This document shows, in pieces, positions 10,157-18,896 of a DNA stretch of 64,000 nucleotides; the first letter of the stretch is position 1, and each line of letters starts with the position of its first letter. The position numbers were made by a program, and so were the translations under genes. Source of the DNA: Geomonas azotofigens (GTDB lineage: Bacteria; Desulfobacterota; Desulfuromonadia; Geobacterales; Geobacteraceae). The stretch is from assembly GCF_018919395.1 (NCBI RefSeq), contig NZ_JAHLME010000002.1, forward strand, positions 496,001-560,000, in the 5' to 3' direction. Under the pieces are notes generated by a model. It ran no database searches, was not told where the DNA came from, and worked only from the letters and a program-made list of their open reading frames with translations.

Positions 10157-10262
10157 CTAGTCCCCTCTCCCCCCGGGAGAGGGTGCCCGAAGGGCCGGTG
10201 ATGGCCGGTTTCACGCGCCAATCCCCTCACCCTAGCCCTCTCCCAGAGGGAGAGGGGATTTA
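10157..10262. repeat. GC-rich palindromic intergenic repeat (CTCTCCC/GGGAGAG family)
   Basis: Two adjacent hairpins of CTCTCCC paired with GGGAGAG lie between the DUF11 gene and the giant outer-membrane gene, at about 10161-10185 and 10220-10260. Similar units occur at 13367-13440, 17985-18013 and 59171-59209. The form is that of a REP-like repeat. A transcript-stabilising or attenuating role inside this operon is possible but unproven. Confidence 0.6.
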
Positions 10263-10301
10263 GGATGTCTGCAGCGGAGGATCAGGCCTCATCTTGATGC
10301 G

Positions 10302-11609
10302 TTATTGGACCTGCGCCTTGAAGTACAGGTAGATGGTCTTGCCGGGCGCGAGGGTGCCGCCGCTGGAAACCGTGGCTCCCTCGCCGAGCTGCGCGATGAC
10401 GCTCCCGTCCGCGATCCTGGCCTGTCCGCATTCCGCCGCGGCGCAGGGGGCCCCCGCGCCGGTGGAGGCGAGGGACAGCAACAGCGAGTCGGGTGCGACC
10501 ACGAGGCCGGCGGGGATCGGGCTGTCGATGCTGACCGAGGTCGCCGGGGCGGAGCCTCCGTTGGTGACGGCCATCCGGTACTGAAGCAGGTCCCCCGGGA
10601 CGGCCTCGGCGTTGGCCGCGAAGATCCCCCCCCTGGTGAGGTTGCGCACCCCTTCGGTAAGGAATACCGCGGCCGCCACCACGGTGGTGGTGACCTGGTC
10701 GGTCCCGTTCGCACCGGTGCCTGATACGGCGAGGAGCGACTCGCCGCGCGCCCCGTCGCCACCCGCCTCGGGGACGGTGACCGCCAGGAAGAAGCGGTAG
10801 GAGGCTCCCGGCGCCAGCGTCCCGGTTCCCAGGCAGCCGTGGCTCTCCCCGGACTGGCGTACCCCGTCGCCGGCGATCCCTCCCCCGGCGCCGTCGTCGG
10901 CGAAGAGCTCTCCCCTCCAGCCGCTTGCCATGGTGACGGTGAGGGCGAAGGCGTTATCGCCGTTACCGACGTTTTTCACCGTGTACGGGTAGTTGACCAC
11001 GGTGCCGGGTGCGCCGGAGCCGTCCGGCGGCGCCGAGACGGTGACCGCGGCGGTCTGCACGCAGGCGACGGTCTCGGTCTTCACCTGGTCGGTCGCCTGC
11101 GGGTCGCCGATGGAGAGCGCGGTCACGGCGACGCGGTAGCTCGCCCCCAGGGTGAAGGTGGTCGGGTTCACCCGGACCAGCAGCGCCAGCGACTCACCTG
11201 GCGCCAGGGGTGCGCTCAGATATCCCGAGCCGGACAAGGCGCTGGCCAGGTCGGCGCCGGTGGCGTCGAGGTAGCTGACGGTGATGGCGCCGCCGCTTCC
11301 CGGAGCGGTGAGCAGGAAGCGGTCCGGCTGGTCACCCGCATTCTTCAAGAGCACCCGGAACTGGGCCGGGAGCCCCGGGTAGGAAGGCTGGGAGCGCGAT
11401 TGCACGGTGGCGGTGCTCTCGTAGATCCCCTCGCCGATGTAGGCGGCGTCGGTCTCGCTGGCGAGGCGGACCATGAGGTCGGGGCGGCCCGCGGCGAAGG
11501 CCCCGTTTCCCATGAAGAACAGGAAAAACAAAACGCAGCAGAGCTGCGCAAGCCGTCGGGACAGGGTCTTAGGGGATACCGGGAATTTATTAGAATCAAC
11601 TAATATCAT
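10302..11609 (-). CDS. Secreted DUF11-type repeat protein
   Basis: The 435-residue protein has a hydrophobic export signal at about 22-40 ending in G-A-F-A-A. Ig-like units follow with the DUF11 pattern N-x-G-[ND]-x-x-[DN] (K-N-A-G-D-Q-P-D, K-N-V-G-N-G-D-N, T-N-G-G-S-A-P-A). No transmembrane anchor or OmpA domain is present, so it is probably periplasmic or surface associated. It is the first gene of the minus-strand cluster that continues into the giant DUF11/OmpA protein 187 bases later. The start is uncertain because no clear ribosome site precedes the ATG. The function is not recognised; a structural partner of the giant protein is an inference from shared domains and position. Confidence 0.75.
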   Translation of the reverse strand: MILVDSNKFPVSPKTLSRRLAQLCCVLFFLFFMGNGAFAAGRPDLMVRLASETDAAYIGEGIYESTATVQSRSQPSYPGLPAQFRVLLKNAGDQPDRFLLTAPGSGGAITVSYLDATGADLASALSGSGYLSAPLAPGESLALLVRVNPTTFTLGASYRVAVTALSIGDPQATDQVKTETVACVQTAAVTVSAPPDGSGAPGTVVNYPYTVKNVGNGDNAFALTVTMASGWRGELFADDGAGGGIAGDGVRQSGESHGCLGTGTLAPGASYRFFLAVTVPEAGGDGARGESLLAVSGTGANGTDQVTTTVVAAAVFLTEGVRNLTRGGIFAANAEAVPGDLLQYRMAVTNGGSAPATSVSIDSPIPAGLVVAPDSLLLSLASTGAGAPCAAAECGQARIADGSVIAQLGEGATVSSGGTLAPGKTIYLYFKAQVQ

Positions 11610-11724
11610 GGCTTAGAAAATATCAGACGGTGGCGCATAGGCAACCGGAGGGAAAGAAAATTTGTCTTTTGTACGCCCAGATGGTATGTACGAAAACCGG
11701 GCCGAAGGGCCCGAGGGAGGAATG

Positions 11725-11964
11725 ATGGATACCGCCAACCGCTACTACCAGCTGGCCAACCGCGACATCGTGTACATGAAATACATCCTGGAGGCCCACG
11801 AAGGGCTCACCATGATGAGCACCATCGACGGCAAACGGGGCATCGTGCGGGTCAACTACCCGGTCTGCTTCGCCGCCGAGGTGGACTCCATGATGCATGC
11901 GCTGGCGCAGGAAATAGAGGTCACCGAGGTGACCGAGGCAGGTGAGCCGTGCTCGAAAGCGTAG
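11725..11964 (+). CDS. DUF4911 family small protein
   Basis: The protein is 79 residues if started at the second of two adjacent ATGs; G-G-A-G-G lies four bases before it, whereas the first ATG is too close. The sequence (Y-Y-Q-L-A-N-R-D-I-V-Y-M-K-Y-I-L-E-A-H-E) and size match the uncharacterised DUF4911 family. It is cytoplasmic, with no signal or membrane helix. Its end overlaps the GTG start of tldD by 16 bases, so translation of the two is probably coupled. The family is often found beside tldD in related bacteria (recalled, not checked). Function unknown. Confidence 0.75.
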   Translation: MDTANRYYQLANRDIVYMKYILEAHEGLTMMSTIDGKRGIVRVNYPVCFAAEVDSMMHALAQEIEVTEVTEAGEPCSKA

Positions 11965-13331
11965 ACGCCGCTGCGATCTTGAAACGGGCCCTCGCCGCCG
12001 GCGGCGAGTTCGCCGACATCTACTACGAGGACGGCGCCTATACCTCGGTCACCTGCGAGGACGGCAAGGTGGAGCGGGTGCTGTCGGCGACGGACCGCGG
12101 CATCGGGATCCGCGTCATTTCGGGCTTCTCGACCGCCTACGCCTACACCAACCAGCTGAGCCTGGACTCCCTTCTGGAACTTGCCGAGACGGTGAGCCGC
12201 GGCGTGCGCGGCGGGGTGCCCCATCCCGATTTCAACCTCTGCGCCCCGAGGTCGGCGGGCGGGTGCGCGGCGGCCATCCCCCCCGACCAGGTGGAGCTGG
12301 TGCGAAAGGTCGCGCTGGTGACCCGCGCCGACCGCGCCGCACGCGGCTTCGATCCGCGCGTCCGGCAGGTGCTCGCGGTGTACCGCGATGCCCGGGTCAA
12401 GACCCAGAGTGTCAATTCGCTGGGGGAGTTCCACGAGGAGAGTTCCTGCTCCACCGTGTTCATGACCCAGGTCGTGGCGCAGGACGGCACGGTGACCCAG
12501 ACCGGGTACGAGCCGGTGGGTGCCGCCCGGGGCTTCGAGCTCTTCGACGAGTTTCCACCCGAGGAACTGGCGCTGCGGGCAGCGGCACGCGGCGTGATGA
12601 TGCTCGGGGCCAGGAAATCACCGGCGGGGCAGTTCCCGGTGGTCCTCTCCAGCGAGGCGGGGGGAACCATGGTGCACGAGGCGATCGGCCACGGGCTGGA
12701 GGCGGACCTGGTCCAGGCGGGGAGTTCGGTGTATCGGGGGAGGATCGGCGAGCAGGTCGCCTCCGGGCTGATCACGGTCGTCGACGATGCCACCATCCCG
12801 TACGCGCGCGGCTCTTTCGGCTTCGACAGCGAGGGGACGCCGGCACAAAAGACGGTGCTGGTGGAAAACGGCATCCTCAAGGGTTACCTGTACGACCGGC
12901 TCTCGGCCCTTAAGGAGGGGTGCGCGTCCACCGGCAACGGCCGACGCGAGTCCTACCGCAACCGCCCCATCGTGCGTATGACCAACACGCTGATCGCTCC
13001 GGGGAAGAGCGATCCGGCCGATATCTTGAGGAGCGTGTCCGACGGTCTTTTCGTGAAGCGCATGGGGGGTGGTCAGGTCAACACGGTGAACGGGGACTTC
13101 GTCTTCGAGGTGACCGAGGGGTACCTGATCGAGAACGGCGCCATCGGCGAGCCGGTCCGGGGGGCGACCCTGGCGGGGAACGGCCCACAGGTGCTGCGGC
13201 AGATCGCCATGGTGGGGAACGATCTCGGTTTCGGCATCGGCACCTGCGGCAAGGACGGCCAGGGGGTGCCGGTCTCCGACGCGCAGCCGACGCTCCTCAT
13301 CCCCGCCATCACCGTCGGCGGCGCGCGCTAG
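11949..13331 (+). CDS. tldD: TldD/PmbA family metalloprotease TldD
   Basis: The 460-residue protein starts at a GTG overlapping the DUF4911 gene. It carries the zinc motif HExxxH at His243-Glu244...His248 (H-E-A-I-G-H) and the later segments T-G-N-G-R-R-E-S-Y-R-N and N-G-D-F-V-F-E-V-T-E-G that form the TldD active cleft. TldD normally pairs with TldE/PmbA to degrade unfolded peptides and process peptides such as microcin B17 or CcdA; no partner gene is in this window. Length is normal for the family. It is followed by a GC-rich repeat and the convergent C13 peptidase gene. Confidence 0.95.
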   Translation: MLESVDAAAILKRALAAGGEFADIYYEDGAYTSVTCEDGKVERVLSATDRGIGIRVISGFSTAYAYTNQLSLDSLLELAETVSRGVRGGVPHPDFNLCAPRSAGGCAAAIPPDQVELVRKVALVTRADRAARGFDPRVRQVLAVYRDARVKTQSVNSLGEFHEESSCSTVFMTQVVAQDGTVTQTGYEPVGAARGFELFDEFPPEELALRAAARGVMMLGARKSPAGQFPVVLSSEAGGTMVHEAIGHGLEADLVQAGSSVYRGRIGEQVASGLITVVDDATIPYARGSFGFDSEGTPAQKTVLVENGILKGYLYDRLSALKEGCASTGNGRRESYRNRPIVRMTNTLIAPGKSDPADILRSVSDGLFVKRMGGGQVNTVNGDFVFEVTEGYLIENGAIGEPVRGATLAGNGPQVLRQIAMVGNDLGFGIGTCGKDGQGVPVSDAQPTLLIPAITVGGAR

Positions 13332-13366
13332 ACAAAGACCGGTCAGGCTGATCTTCCGCCGTTGGT

Positions 13367-13440
13367 AATTCCCTCTCCCCCCGGGGAGAGGCCAGGGTGA
13401 GGGGGTTGGCGCGGGCAACCTCCCTCACCCGCCCCGGGGC
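13367..13440. repeat. GC-rich palindromic intergenic repeat, second copy
   Basis: This lies between the convergent tldD and C13 peptidase genes. It contains a CTCTCCCC/GGGGAGAG hairpin, then a GGGTGAGGG stretch and its near complement CCTCACCC. It is related to the unit at 10157-10262. It may double as a bidirectional terminator, although no T-run is present. Confidence 0.55.
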
Positions 13441-13445
13441 ACTAC

Positions 13446-14948
13446 CTACTTTGCTTTCCGCTGTTCCAGCTCCTTTTGCAGCCGCTTCAGCACCGGCCAG
13501 ATCTCCTTGCCGGCCCAGATCTGGGGGTTGGAAGGGGTCTCGCCCCGCTCCTCCTCCCATTTCCTGATGGTGTCGCGACTCTTCTCGAAGGCATCGGTGA
13601 AGCTGAAGGTCCCCCGCAGCGCATCCCCCACGAAGGCCTCCCCGAACCAGGTGTAGTTCTCCCCGAAGCCGCAGCCGAACGACTCGTGGGTCGCGTCAGC
13701 GGCGGTGATGACGAGGCTGCCGTCGTCCTGCAACGGCTGGATGAACCCTCCCGAGAAACAGGCAGAGACCACCACCACCTTGTACCTGATCCCCGCCTTG
13801 CGCAGCATGCGCCGCAGCGACTCGGGCGTCACCTGCTTCAGCTCCAGCGGAGCGTTGCTCACCTCGAGCTCCTGGTCCCTGGAGCCGTGCGAGCTGAGGT
13901 AGAGGAAGAGCACGTCCTCGTCGCGGTTCATCACCTCGCCCACCCGCACCAGGGCCCGCTCGAGGTTGCCCACGGTGGCGAAGGGGAGCGTGGTGGCGCT
14001 TTGCGGGTTGTTGACCAGCAGCACGGAACGCCCAGCGGTCCCGAAACGGGTGTCGAAGAGCTGCCGGGTCGCGCTCAGCTCCTTCAGGAAGACATCCTGC
14101 GAGGCGTCCCCGGCGAACCCGATGAAGTAGAGGTCGCTGTGGCCAGGACGCCCCGGGAGCAGGGCGCCGAGTTGGTCGTTGAGGAGGTGGTCCTGGGCGG
14201 TGAGCACCTGGTCGGTGAGGGAGAGCTCTCCGCTCTCGTTCCCCCCCTCGTTGCTCACCCAGAGGTCGCCGCGCTGGTAAAAGTACAAGGGGGGACCCAG
14301 CAGCACCAGGAACAGCAAGACGAGTTCGAGCCGGCGGTGCCAACCTCCCGGGCGCGCCAGACGCAGCAGGAAGACGAGCGAGGCCGCCAGCCACCAGCCG
14401 AAGAAGCGGTAGTAGTGCGGGGCGGCGAGGTGATCGGAGAGCCCCTCGAAGGGGCGCCACTGGGCGAGCCACTCCAAGAGGCCGTGGCAGAGCTCGATGG
14501 GAATGCTGAAGGCGACCAGCGCGCAGACCACGCCGACCAGCGCGGAGGGGCGCCGCAGCAGCCGCTGCGCCGCGACCCCGAAGAGCAGGAACAGTGGAAG
14601 GTAGAACAGGAAATACGGGATGGAAGAGTACGAGAAACTTCCGCCGCGCCCGACCAGCAGCAAGGAGACCAGCAGGTTCAGCACCAGGTCGGCGAGCACC
14701 AGCAACACCAGGCTCGCCGGGGTTGAATCGAGCGTTTCGAAGCCGGAGCGCAGGAAGAATGCGCCGCGCAGACCGCCGTAAAGGTCTAATCGGAGATGGG
14801 ACAGAACGCTCCTCGGCGTGACCGGGTCCGGTGGTGTTGCATGGTTCAAGCCGTCCTCGTCGGCGCGGGCGGCGGCGCCGGCCGTTGTTGCGGCGGGTGA
14901 TTCGGTAGGGCTGGTCGGTGTCATGTCGGTGGGGTGATCCTCATTCAT
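13446..14948 (-). CDS. Polytopic membrane protein with C-terminal C13 (legumain/caspase-like) peptidase domain
   Basis: The protein is 500 residues. A low-complexity cytosolic N-terminus (1-50) is followed by about five membrane helices (about 76-100, 110-128, 133-152, 181-197, 207-224). A soluble C-terminal domain has the clan CD catalytic pattern: L-Y-L-S-S-H-G with His354, and V-V-S-A-C-F-S-G-G with Cys397, each after a hydrophobic strand. This matches bacterial peptidase C13 proteins. Fusion to a membrane domain would place the protease at the inner membrane. It is a single gene, convergent with tldD and divergent from the DAHP synthase gene. Substrate and role are unknown. Confidence 0.85.
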   Translation of the reverse strand: MNEDHPTDMTPTSPTESPAATTAGAAARADEDGLNHATPPDPVTPRSVLSHLRLDLYGGLRGAFFLRSGFETLDSTPASLVLLVLADLVLNLLVSLLLVGRGGSFSYSSIPYFLFYLPLFLLFGVAAQRLLRRPSALVGVVCALVAFSIPIELCHGLLEWLAQWRPFEGLSDHLAAPHYYRFFGWWLAASLVFLLRLARPGGWHRRLELVLLFLVLLGPPLYFYQRGDLWVSNEGGNESGELSLTDQVLTAQDHLLNDQLGALLPGRPGHSDLYFIGFAGDASQDVFLKELSATRQLFDTRFGTAGRSVLLVNNPQSATTLPFATVGNLERALVRVGEVMNRDEDVLFLYLSSHGSRDQELEVSNAPLELKQVTPESLRRMLRKAGIRYKVVVVSACFSGGFIQPLQDDGSLVITAADATHESFGCGFGENYTWFGEAFVGDALRGTFSFTDAFEKSRDTIRKWEEERGETPSNPQIWAGKEIWPVLKRLQKELEQRKAK

Positions 14949-15128
14949 GGTCGTGCATCATACCACGACGGCGCCGGTTTGGAAGAGTCTTTAACATGAC
15001 CTTCATTGATTTTATTAACTTTTTAGTTTTTCAATCGGCGTCAATCCTGCTACCATTGCAACGCGTTCCCCGGCACGCTTGCGCGCTCGCCCCGGATGCC
15101 CAATCCCAGGAATCAAAGAGGTTTCAGC

Positions 15129-16481
15129 ATGCCTACCACGAAATGGAGCAAATCGAGCTGGCGCTCGTTTCCCGCCCTGCAGCAGCCGGTGTGGCCGGCG
15201 GGGCCGGCTCTGGACGAATCGCTGAAAACGCTCTCGCAGCTGCCGCCGCTGGTGTTCGCGGGCGAGTGCCAGACGCTTAAATCACAGCTTGCCGACGCGG
15301 TCGACGGTAACGCCTTCGTGCTGCAGTGCGGCGACTGCGCCGAGGATTTCTCGCGCTGCACCGGTCCCGATATCCGCGAATTGCTGAAGGTCATCCTGCA
15401 GATGTCGGTCGTCGTCGCCTACGCCGGCGAAAAGCGGGTCATCAAGATCGGGCGCATGGCGGGGCAGTACGCCAAGCCGCGCTCCTCGGACACGGAGCTG
15501 GTGAACGGGGTCGAGCTCCCGAGCTACCGCGGCGACATGGTGAACAGCCCCGAGCCGACCCTGGAGGCGAGAACGCCCGACCCGCGCCGCATGCTGGAGG
15601 GGTACTACCGCGCCGCCGCCACGCTGAACCTGGTACGCTCCTTCACCCTGGGCGGCTACGCCGCGCTGGACCGGGTGCAGGCCTGGCACCGCGCCTCGCT
15701 GGACGCCCTCCCCGCCGGCCAGAAGTACGAGGACCTGGTGCGCCAGATCTGGAAGACCATCAACTTTATGACCGCCATCGGCCTCGACCCGCAGCACACC
15801 CCGCAGTTGAACCAGGTGACCCTGTACACCTCGCACGAGGCGCTGCTGCTCGACTACGAGGAGACGCTCACGCGAATGGATTCCACCACCGGCGGCTGGT
15901 ACGACTGCAGCGGCCACATGCTCTGGATCGGCGACCGCACCCGGCAGTTGGACGGAGCCCACATCGAGTTCCTGCGCGGCGTGAAGAACCCACTCGGCAT
16001 GAAGATCGGCCCCAACTACGACCCCGACAACATCAAGGCGATCGTGGAGCGGCTGAACCCGGACAACGAACCGGGCCGCCTCACCCTGATCACCCGGTTC
16101 GGCGCCGACAAGGTGGCCAACCACCTCCCCAAGCTGCTGCGTGAGATGACCAGCGAGGGGTACCGCGTGGTCTGGAGTTGCGATCCCATGCACGGCAACA
16201 CCTACCAGAACGAGTTCGGCCAGAAGTCGAGAAAGTTCGAGGACATCCTGCGCGAGATCAAGACCTTTTGGGAGATCCACAAGGCCGAGGGGACCGTGGC
16301 CGGCGGCGTGCACCTGGAGCTGACCGGCGACCATGTCACCGAGTGCACGGGGGGGAGCCGGCAGCTTTTGGACAAGCACCTGCACGAGAACTACCAGACC
16401 AACTGCGACCCGCGCCTCAACGCGGAGCAGAGCGTCGAACTCGCCTTCGAACTCGCTGAGATGCTGCACCCCTGCAAGTAA
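15129..16481 (+). CDS. Class II 3-deoxy-7-phosphoheptulonate (DAHP) synthase
   Basis: The 450-residue enzyme condenses phosphoenolpyruvate and erythrose 4-phosphate in the first step of the shikimate pathway. Family marks include the metal-binding cysteine in Q-C-G-D-C-A-E-D-F (Cys67), K-P-R-S-S, S-Y-R-G-D-M-V-N, and C-D-P-M-H-G-N-T. The ATG at 15129 is chosen because AGAGG lies seven bases upstream; an upstream in-frame ATG at 15096 lacks a ribosome site. The length fits the plant/Mycobacterium-like type II class. An AT-rich leader at 14949-15128 should hold the promoter. pepA follows after 18 bases. Confidence 0.96.
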   Translation: MPTTKWSKSSWRSFPALQQPVWPAGPALDESLKTLSQLPPLVFAGECQTLKSQLADAVDGNAFVLQCGDCAEDFSRCTGPDIRELLKVILQMSVVVAYAGEKRVIKIGRMAGQYAKPRSSDTELVNGVELPSYRGDMVNSPEPTLEARTPDPRRMLEGYYRAAATLNLVRSFTLGGYAALDRVQAWHRASLDALPAGQKYEDLVRQIWKTINFMTAIGLDPQHTPQLNQVTLYTSHEALLLDYEETLTRMDSTTGGWYDCSGHMLWIGDRTRQLDGAHIEFLRGVKNPLGMKIGPNYDPDNIKAIVERLNPDNEPGRLTLITRFGADKVANHLPKLLREMTSEGYRVVWSCDPMHGNTYQNEFGQKSRKFEDILREIKTFWEIHKAEGTVAGGVHLELTGDHVTECTGGSRQLLDKHLHENYQTNCDPRLNAEQSVELAFELAEMLHPCK

Positions 16482-16499
16482 CCATACCGGGAGGTTCCC

Positions 16500-17975
16500 A
16501 TGAGAATCGACATCGGCTCGGCGAAGCCGCTCGAGCACGCCACCCCCGCCCTGGTCATCGGCTGCTTCGAGGATGACAGGGACCCGTTGTACCACGACTG
16601 CGACACCGCCTTGGGCGGCCTGCTCGGGCGCCTTGCGGAGAGCCGCGAGTTCACCGGAAAGCACGGTTCAGCCCGGCTTTTGCACACGCTGGGCAGGCTC
16701 CCGGCCGAGCGGCTCCTGCTGGTGGGACTTGGGAAGAAGAAGGATATCAGCGCCGAGCGCCTGCGCCAGGGTGCCGGCAACGCGGTTTCGGCGCTGCGCG
16801 GCGCACGGGTGGCGTCGTTCAGCAGCGCCCTGCACCACGCCGCCTCCCTGCCCCATGCCGCCGAGACCGTCGCGATGGGGATGCTCCTCGGCAGCTACAG
16901 TTTCGAGCAGTACAAGACCAAGGAAAAAGAGCTGCGCTTCACGTTCGACGCGGTGACCGTGCTGCTGGACTCCGGCGAGGAGGCCGAGGCCGAGCGCCAG
17001 GCGCTGGAACGGGCGCGCATCGTCAGCGAAGGGGTCACCCTGGCCCGCGACCTCGTTTCCCACCCGGGCAACGTGGTGACGCCGGTGTATCTCGCCCAGG
17101 CGGCGCGGGAACTGGCCGAGCGCAACGGGCTGGAGTGCCGGGTCTACGAGTTGGAGGAACTGGAGCGGATGGGGATGAACGCCCTGGTCGGCGTCGGCAA
17201 GGGGGCCGCCGTCGCGCCGCGTCTCATCGTGCTGCGGTACCAGGGGGGCAAGGGGCGTCCGGTCGCCCTGGTCGGCAAGGGGATCACCTTCGATTCCGGC
17301 GGCATATCGATCAAGCCCGGCGCCGGCATGGAGGCGATGAAGACGGACATGGCGGGGAGCGCGGCGGTACTTGGCACCATGGAGGCCGCGGCGCGCCTGA
17401 AGCTCCCGGTGAACCTGGTGGGAATCGTCCCGACCGCCGAGAACATGCCGGACGGCAACGCCTTCAAGCCGGGCGACATCCTCACCTCCCTGTCCGGGAC
17501 CACCATCGAGATCACCAACACCGACGCGGAGGGGCGCCTGATCCTGTGCGACGCGCTCCACTTCGCCCGGGAGCAGTTCAAGCCCGCCGCCATGGTGGAC
17601 CTCGCCACCCTCACCGGCGCCTGCGTGGTGGCCCTCGGGCACGAGGCGAGCGGCCTGATGGGTAACGACCAGCGCCTGGTGGACGCCCTGAAGCGGGCCG
17701 GCGACGAGACCGGCGAGCGGGTCTGGCCGCTGCCGCTTTGGGAGGAGTACGGCGAGGTCATGAAGAGCGACGTCGCCGACCTGAAGAATGCCGGGAGCCG
17801 TGACGGCGGCGCCATCAGCGCGGGGTGGTTTTTGAAGCAGTTCGTCGGCGACACCCGCTGGGCCCACCTGGACATCGCCGGCACGGCCTGGAACGACAAG
17901 GCCCGCCCCTACGGCCCCAAGGGAGCCACCGGCGTCGGTGTCCGGCTGCTGCTGGAGTTTTTGCAGGCACGATAA
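16500..17975 (+). CDS. pepA: Leucyl aminopeptidase (M17)
   Basis: This 491-residue cytosolic di-metal aminopeptidase removes N-terminal residues in peptide turnover. The M17 signature N-T-D-A-E-G-R-L is at 340-347. The metal and catalytic segment V-G-K-G-I-T-F-D-S-G-G-I-S-I-K-P and K-T-D-M-A-G-S-A-A-V are upstream of it, as in characterised PepA. A GGGAGG ribosome site precedes the ATG. It lies 18 bases after the DAHP synthase stop, so the two are probably co-transcribed. Related PepA proteins in enterobacteria also bind DNA; nothing here shows that. Confidence 0.96.
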   Translation: MRIDIGSAKPLEHATPALVIGCFEDDRDPLYHDCDTALGGLLGRLAESREFTGKHGSARLLHTLGRLPAERLLLVGLGKKKDISAERLRQGAGNAVSALRGARVASFSSALHHAASLPHAAETVAMGMLLGSYSFEQYKTKEKELRFTFDAVTVLLDSGEEAEAERQALERARIVSEGVTLARDLVSHPGNVVTPVYLAQAARELAERNGLECRVYELEELERMGMNALVGVGKGAAVAPRLIVLRYQGGKGRPVALVGKGITFDSGGISIKPGAGMEAMKTDMAGSAAVLGTMEAAARLKLPVNLVGIVPTAENMPDGNAFKPGDILTSLSGTTIEITNTDAEGRLILCDALHFAREQFKPAAMVDLATLTGACVVALGHEASGLMGNDQRLVDALKRAGDETGERVWPLPLWEEYGEVMKSDVADLKNAGSRDGGAISAGWFLKQFVGDTRWAHLDIAGTAWNDKARPYGPKGATGVGVRLLLEFLQAR

Positions 17976-17984
17976 CTGCCTTTG

Positions 17985-18013
17985 TCCCTCCCCCTCCCGC
18001 AAGGGGAGGGGGA
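17985..18013. repeat. GC-rich palindromic intergenic repeat, third copy
   Basis: A CCCTCCCCCTCCC / GGGGAGGGGG hairpin with a GCAA loop follows the pepA stop. It belongs with the units near 10.2, 13.4 and 59.2 kb. It could also act as a weak terminator or stabiliser. Confidence 0.5.
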
Positions 18014-18155
18014 TCACGTCGCCCCGCCCCACCCCGCTCTGCTCTGCCCTAGCCCTCCCCCCCCAGCTTCAGCCGACCGGCCTCAATTGACATCCCCCCC
18101 GCTCCCGCTACCCTATAAAAGTTTTTTAATTTTACTTGGGCCCCGGGACCCCGCC

Positions 18156-18896
18156 ATGCCCAAAACATTCTCCGTGATGACCTACAACGTCCACAGTTGC
18201 ATCGGGACCGACCGGAAGCTCTCCCCGCTGCGCATCGCCGAGGTCATCGACCGGTGCAACCCGGACATCGTGGCGCTGCAGGAACTCGACGCCGGACTGC
18301 CGCGCACCCAGATGATCGACCAGGCCCACCTCATCGCCATGACCCTGGAGATGTCGTTTCACTTCCACTCCTCCATCCACTTAAAAGAAGGGGGCTACGG
18401 CAACGCGATCCTGAGCCGCGGCGAGGTGCGGCTCATCAAGGCGGGCGCGGTGCCGACCGACCCGCTGCGTCCCTCGTTCGAGCGCCGGGGCGCGGTCTGG
18501 GCGGAGGTGGTGCTGCGCGGTCACGTGATCCAGGTGCTCGCCACCCACTTCGGGCTCAATCGCGGCGAACGGGTGCAGCAGGCCAGGGCGATGACGGGTC
18601 ATGAATGGCTTGAGCATCCGGAATGCAGCCACCCGGTGGTGCTCTGCGGCGATTTCAACGCCATGGCCGGCTCGCAGGTCTACCGGCTGCTGACCCGGCA
18701 ACTGCACGACGTGCAGCGGGGCCTCACGGGACGTCTGCCCCGCGGTACCTGGCCGTCCCAGCTGCCGTTCATGCGCATCGACCACATGTTCGTCTCGCGG
18801 GAACTCAAGGTGCGCCAGGTCTCGGTGCCGCGCACCCCGCTCACCAGGGTCGCCTCGGACCACCTGCCGCTGGTCGTCACGCTGGAGTTGCCATGA
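18156..18896 (+). CDS. Endonuclease/exonuclease/phosphatase (EEP) family hydrolase
   Basis: The 246-residue protein carries EEP superfamily marks in order: M-T-Y-N-V-H-S, L-Q-E-L-D, G-D-F-N-A-M, R-I-D-H-M-F and S-D-H-L-P-L, giving the metal and general-base residues. The ATG at 18156 is preferred over an upstream in-frame ATG because the family fold begins right after it. Substrate could be nucleic acid or a phospholipid headgroup. It overlaps the phospholipase D gene by ATGA. EEP and PLD neighbours (ybhP-clsB in Escherichia coli, or EEP-PLD-VTT fusions) suggest a role with membrane phospholipids, which is inference. Confidence 0.88.
   Translation: MPKTFSVMTYNVHSCIGTDRKLSPLRIAEVIDRCNPDIVALQELDAGLPRTQMIDQAHLIAMTLEMSFHFHSSIHLKEGGYGNAILSRGEVRLIKAGAVPTDPLRPSFERRGAVWAEVVLRGHVIQVLATHFGLNRGERVQQARAMTGHEWLEHPECSHPVVLCGDFNAMAGSQVYRLLTRQLHDVQRGLTGRLPRGTWPSQLPFMRIDHMFVSRELKVRQVSVPRTPLTRVASDHLPLVVTLELP

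Noticed and set aside
15282-16664. 460-codon minus-strand frame opposite the DAHP synthase gene
   Set aside because: The enzyme on the plus strand carries all family motifs; the antisense frame has none.
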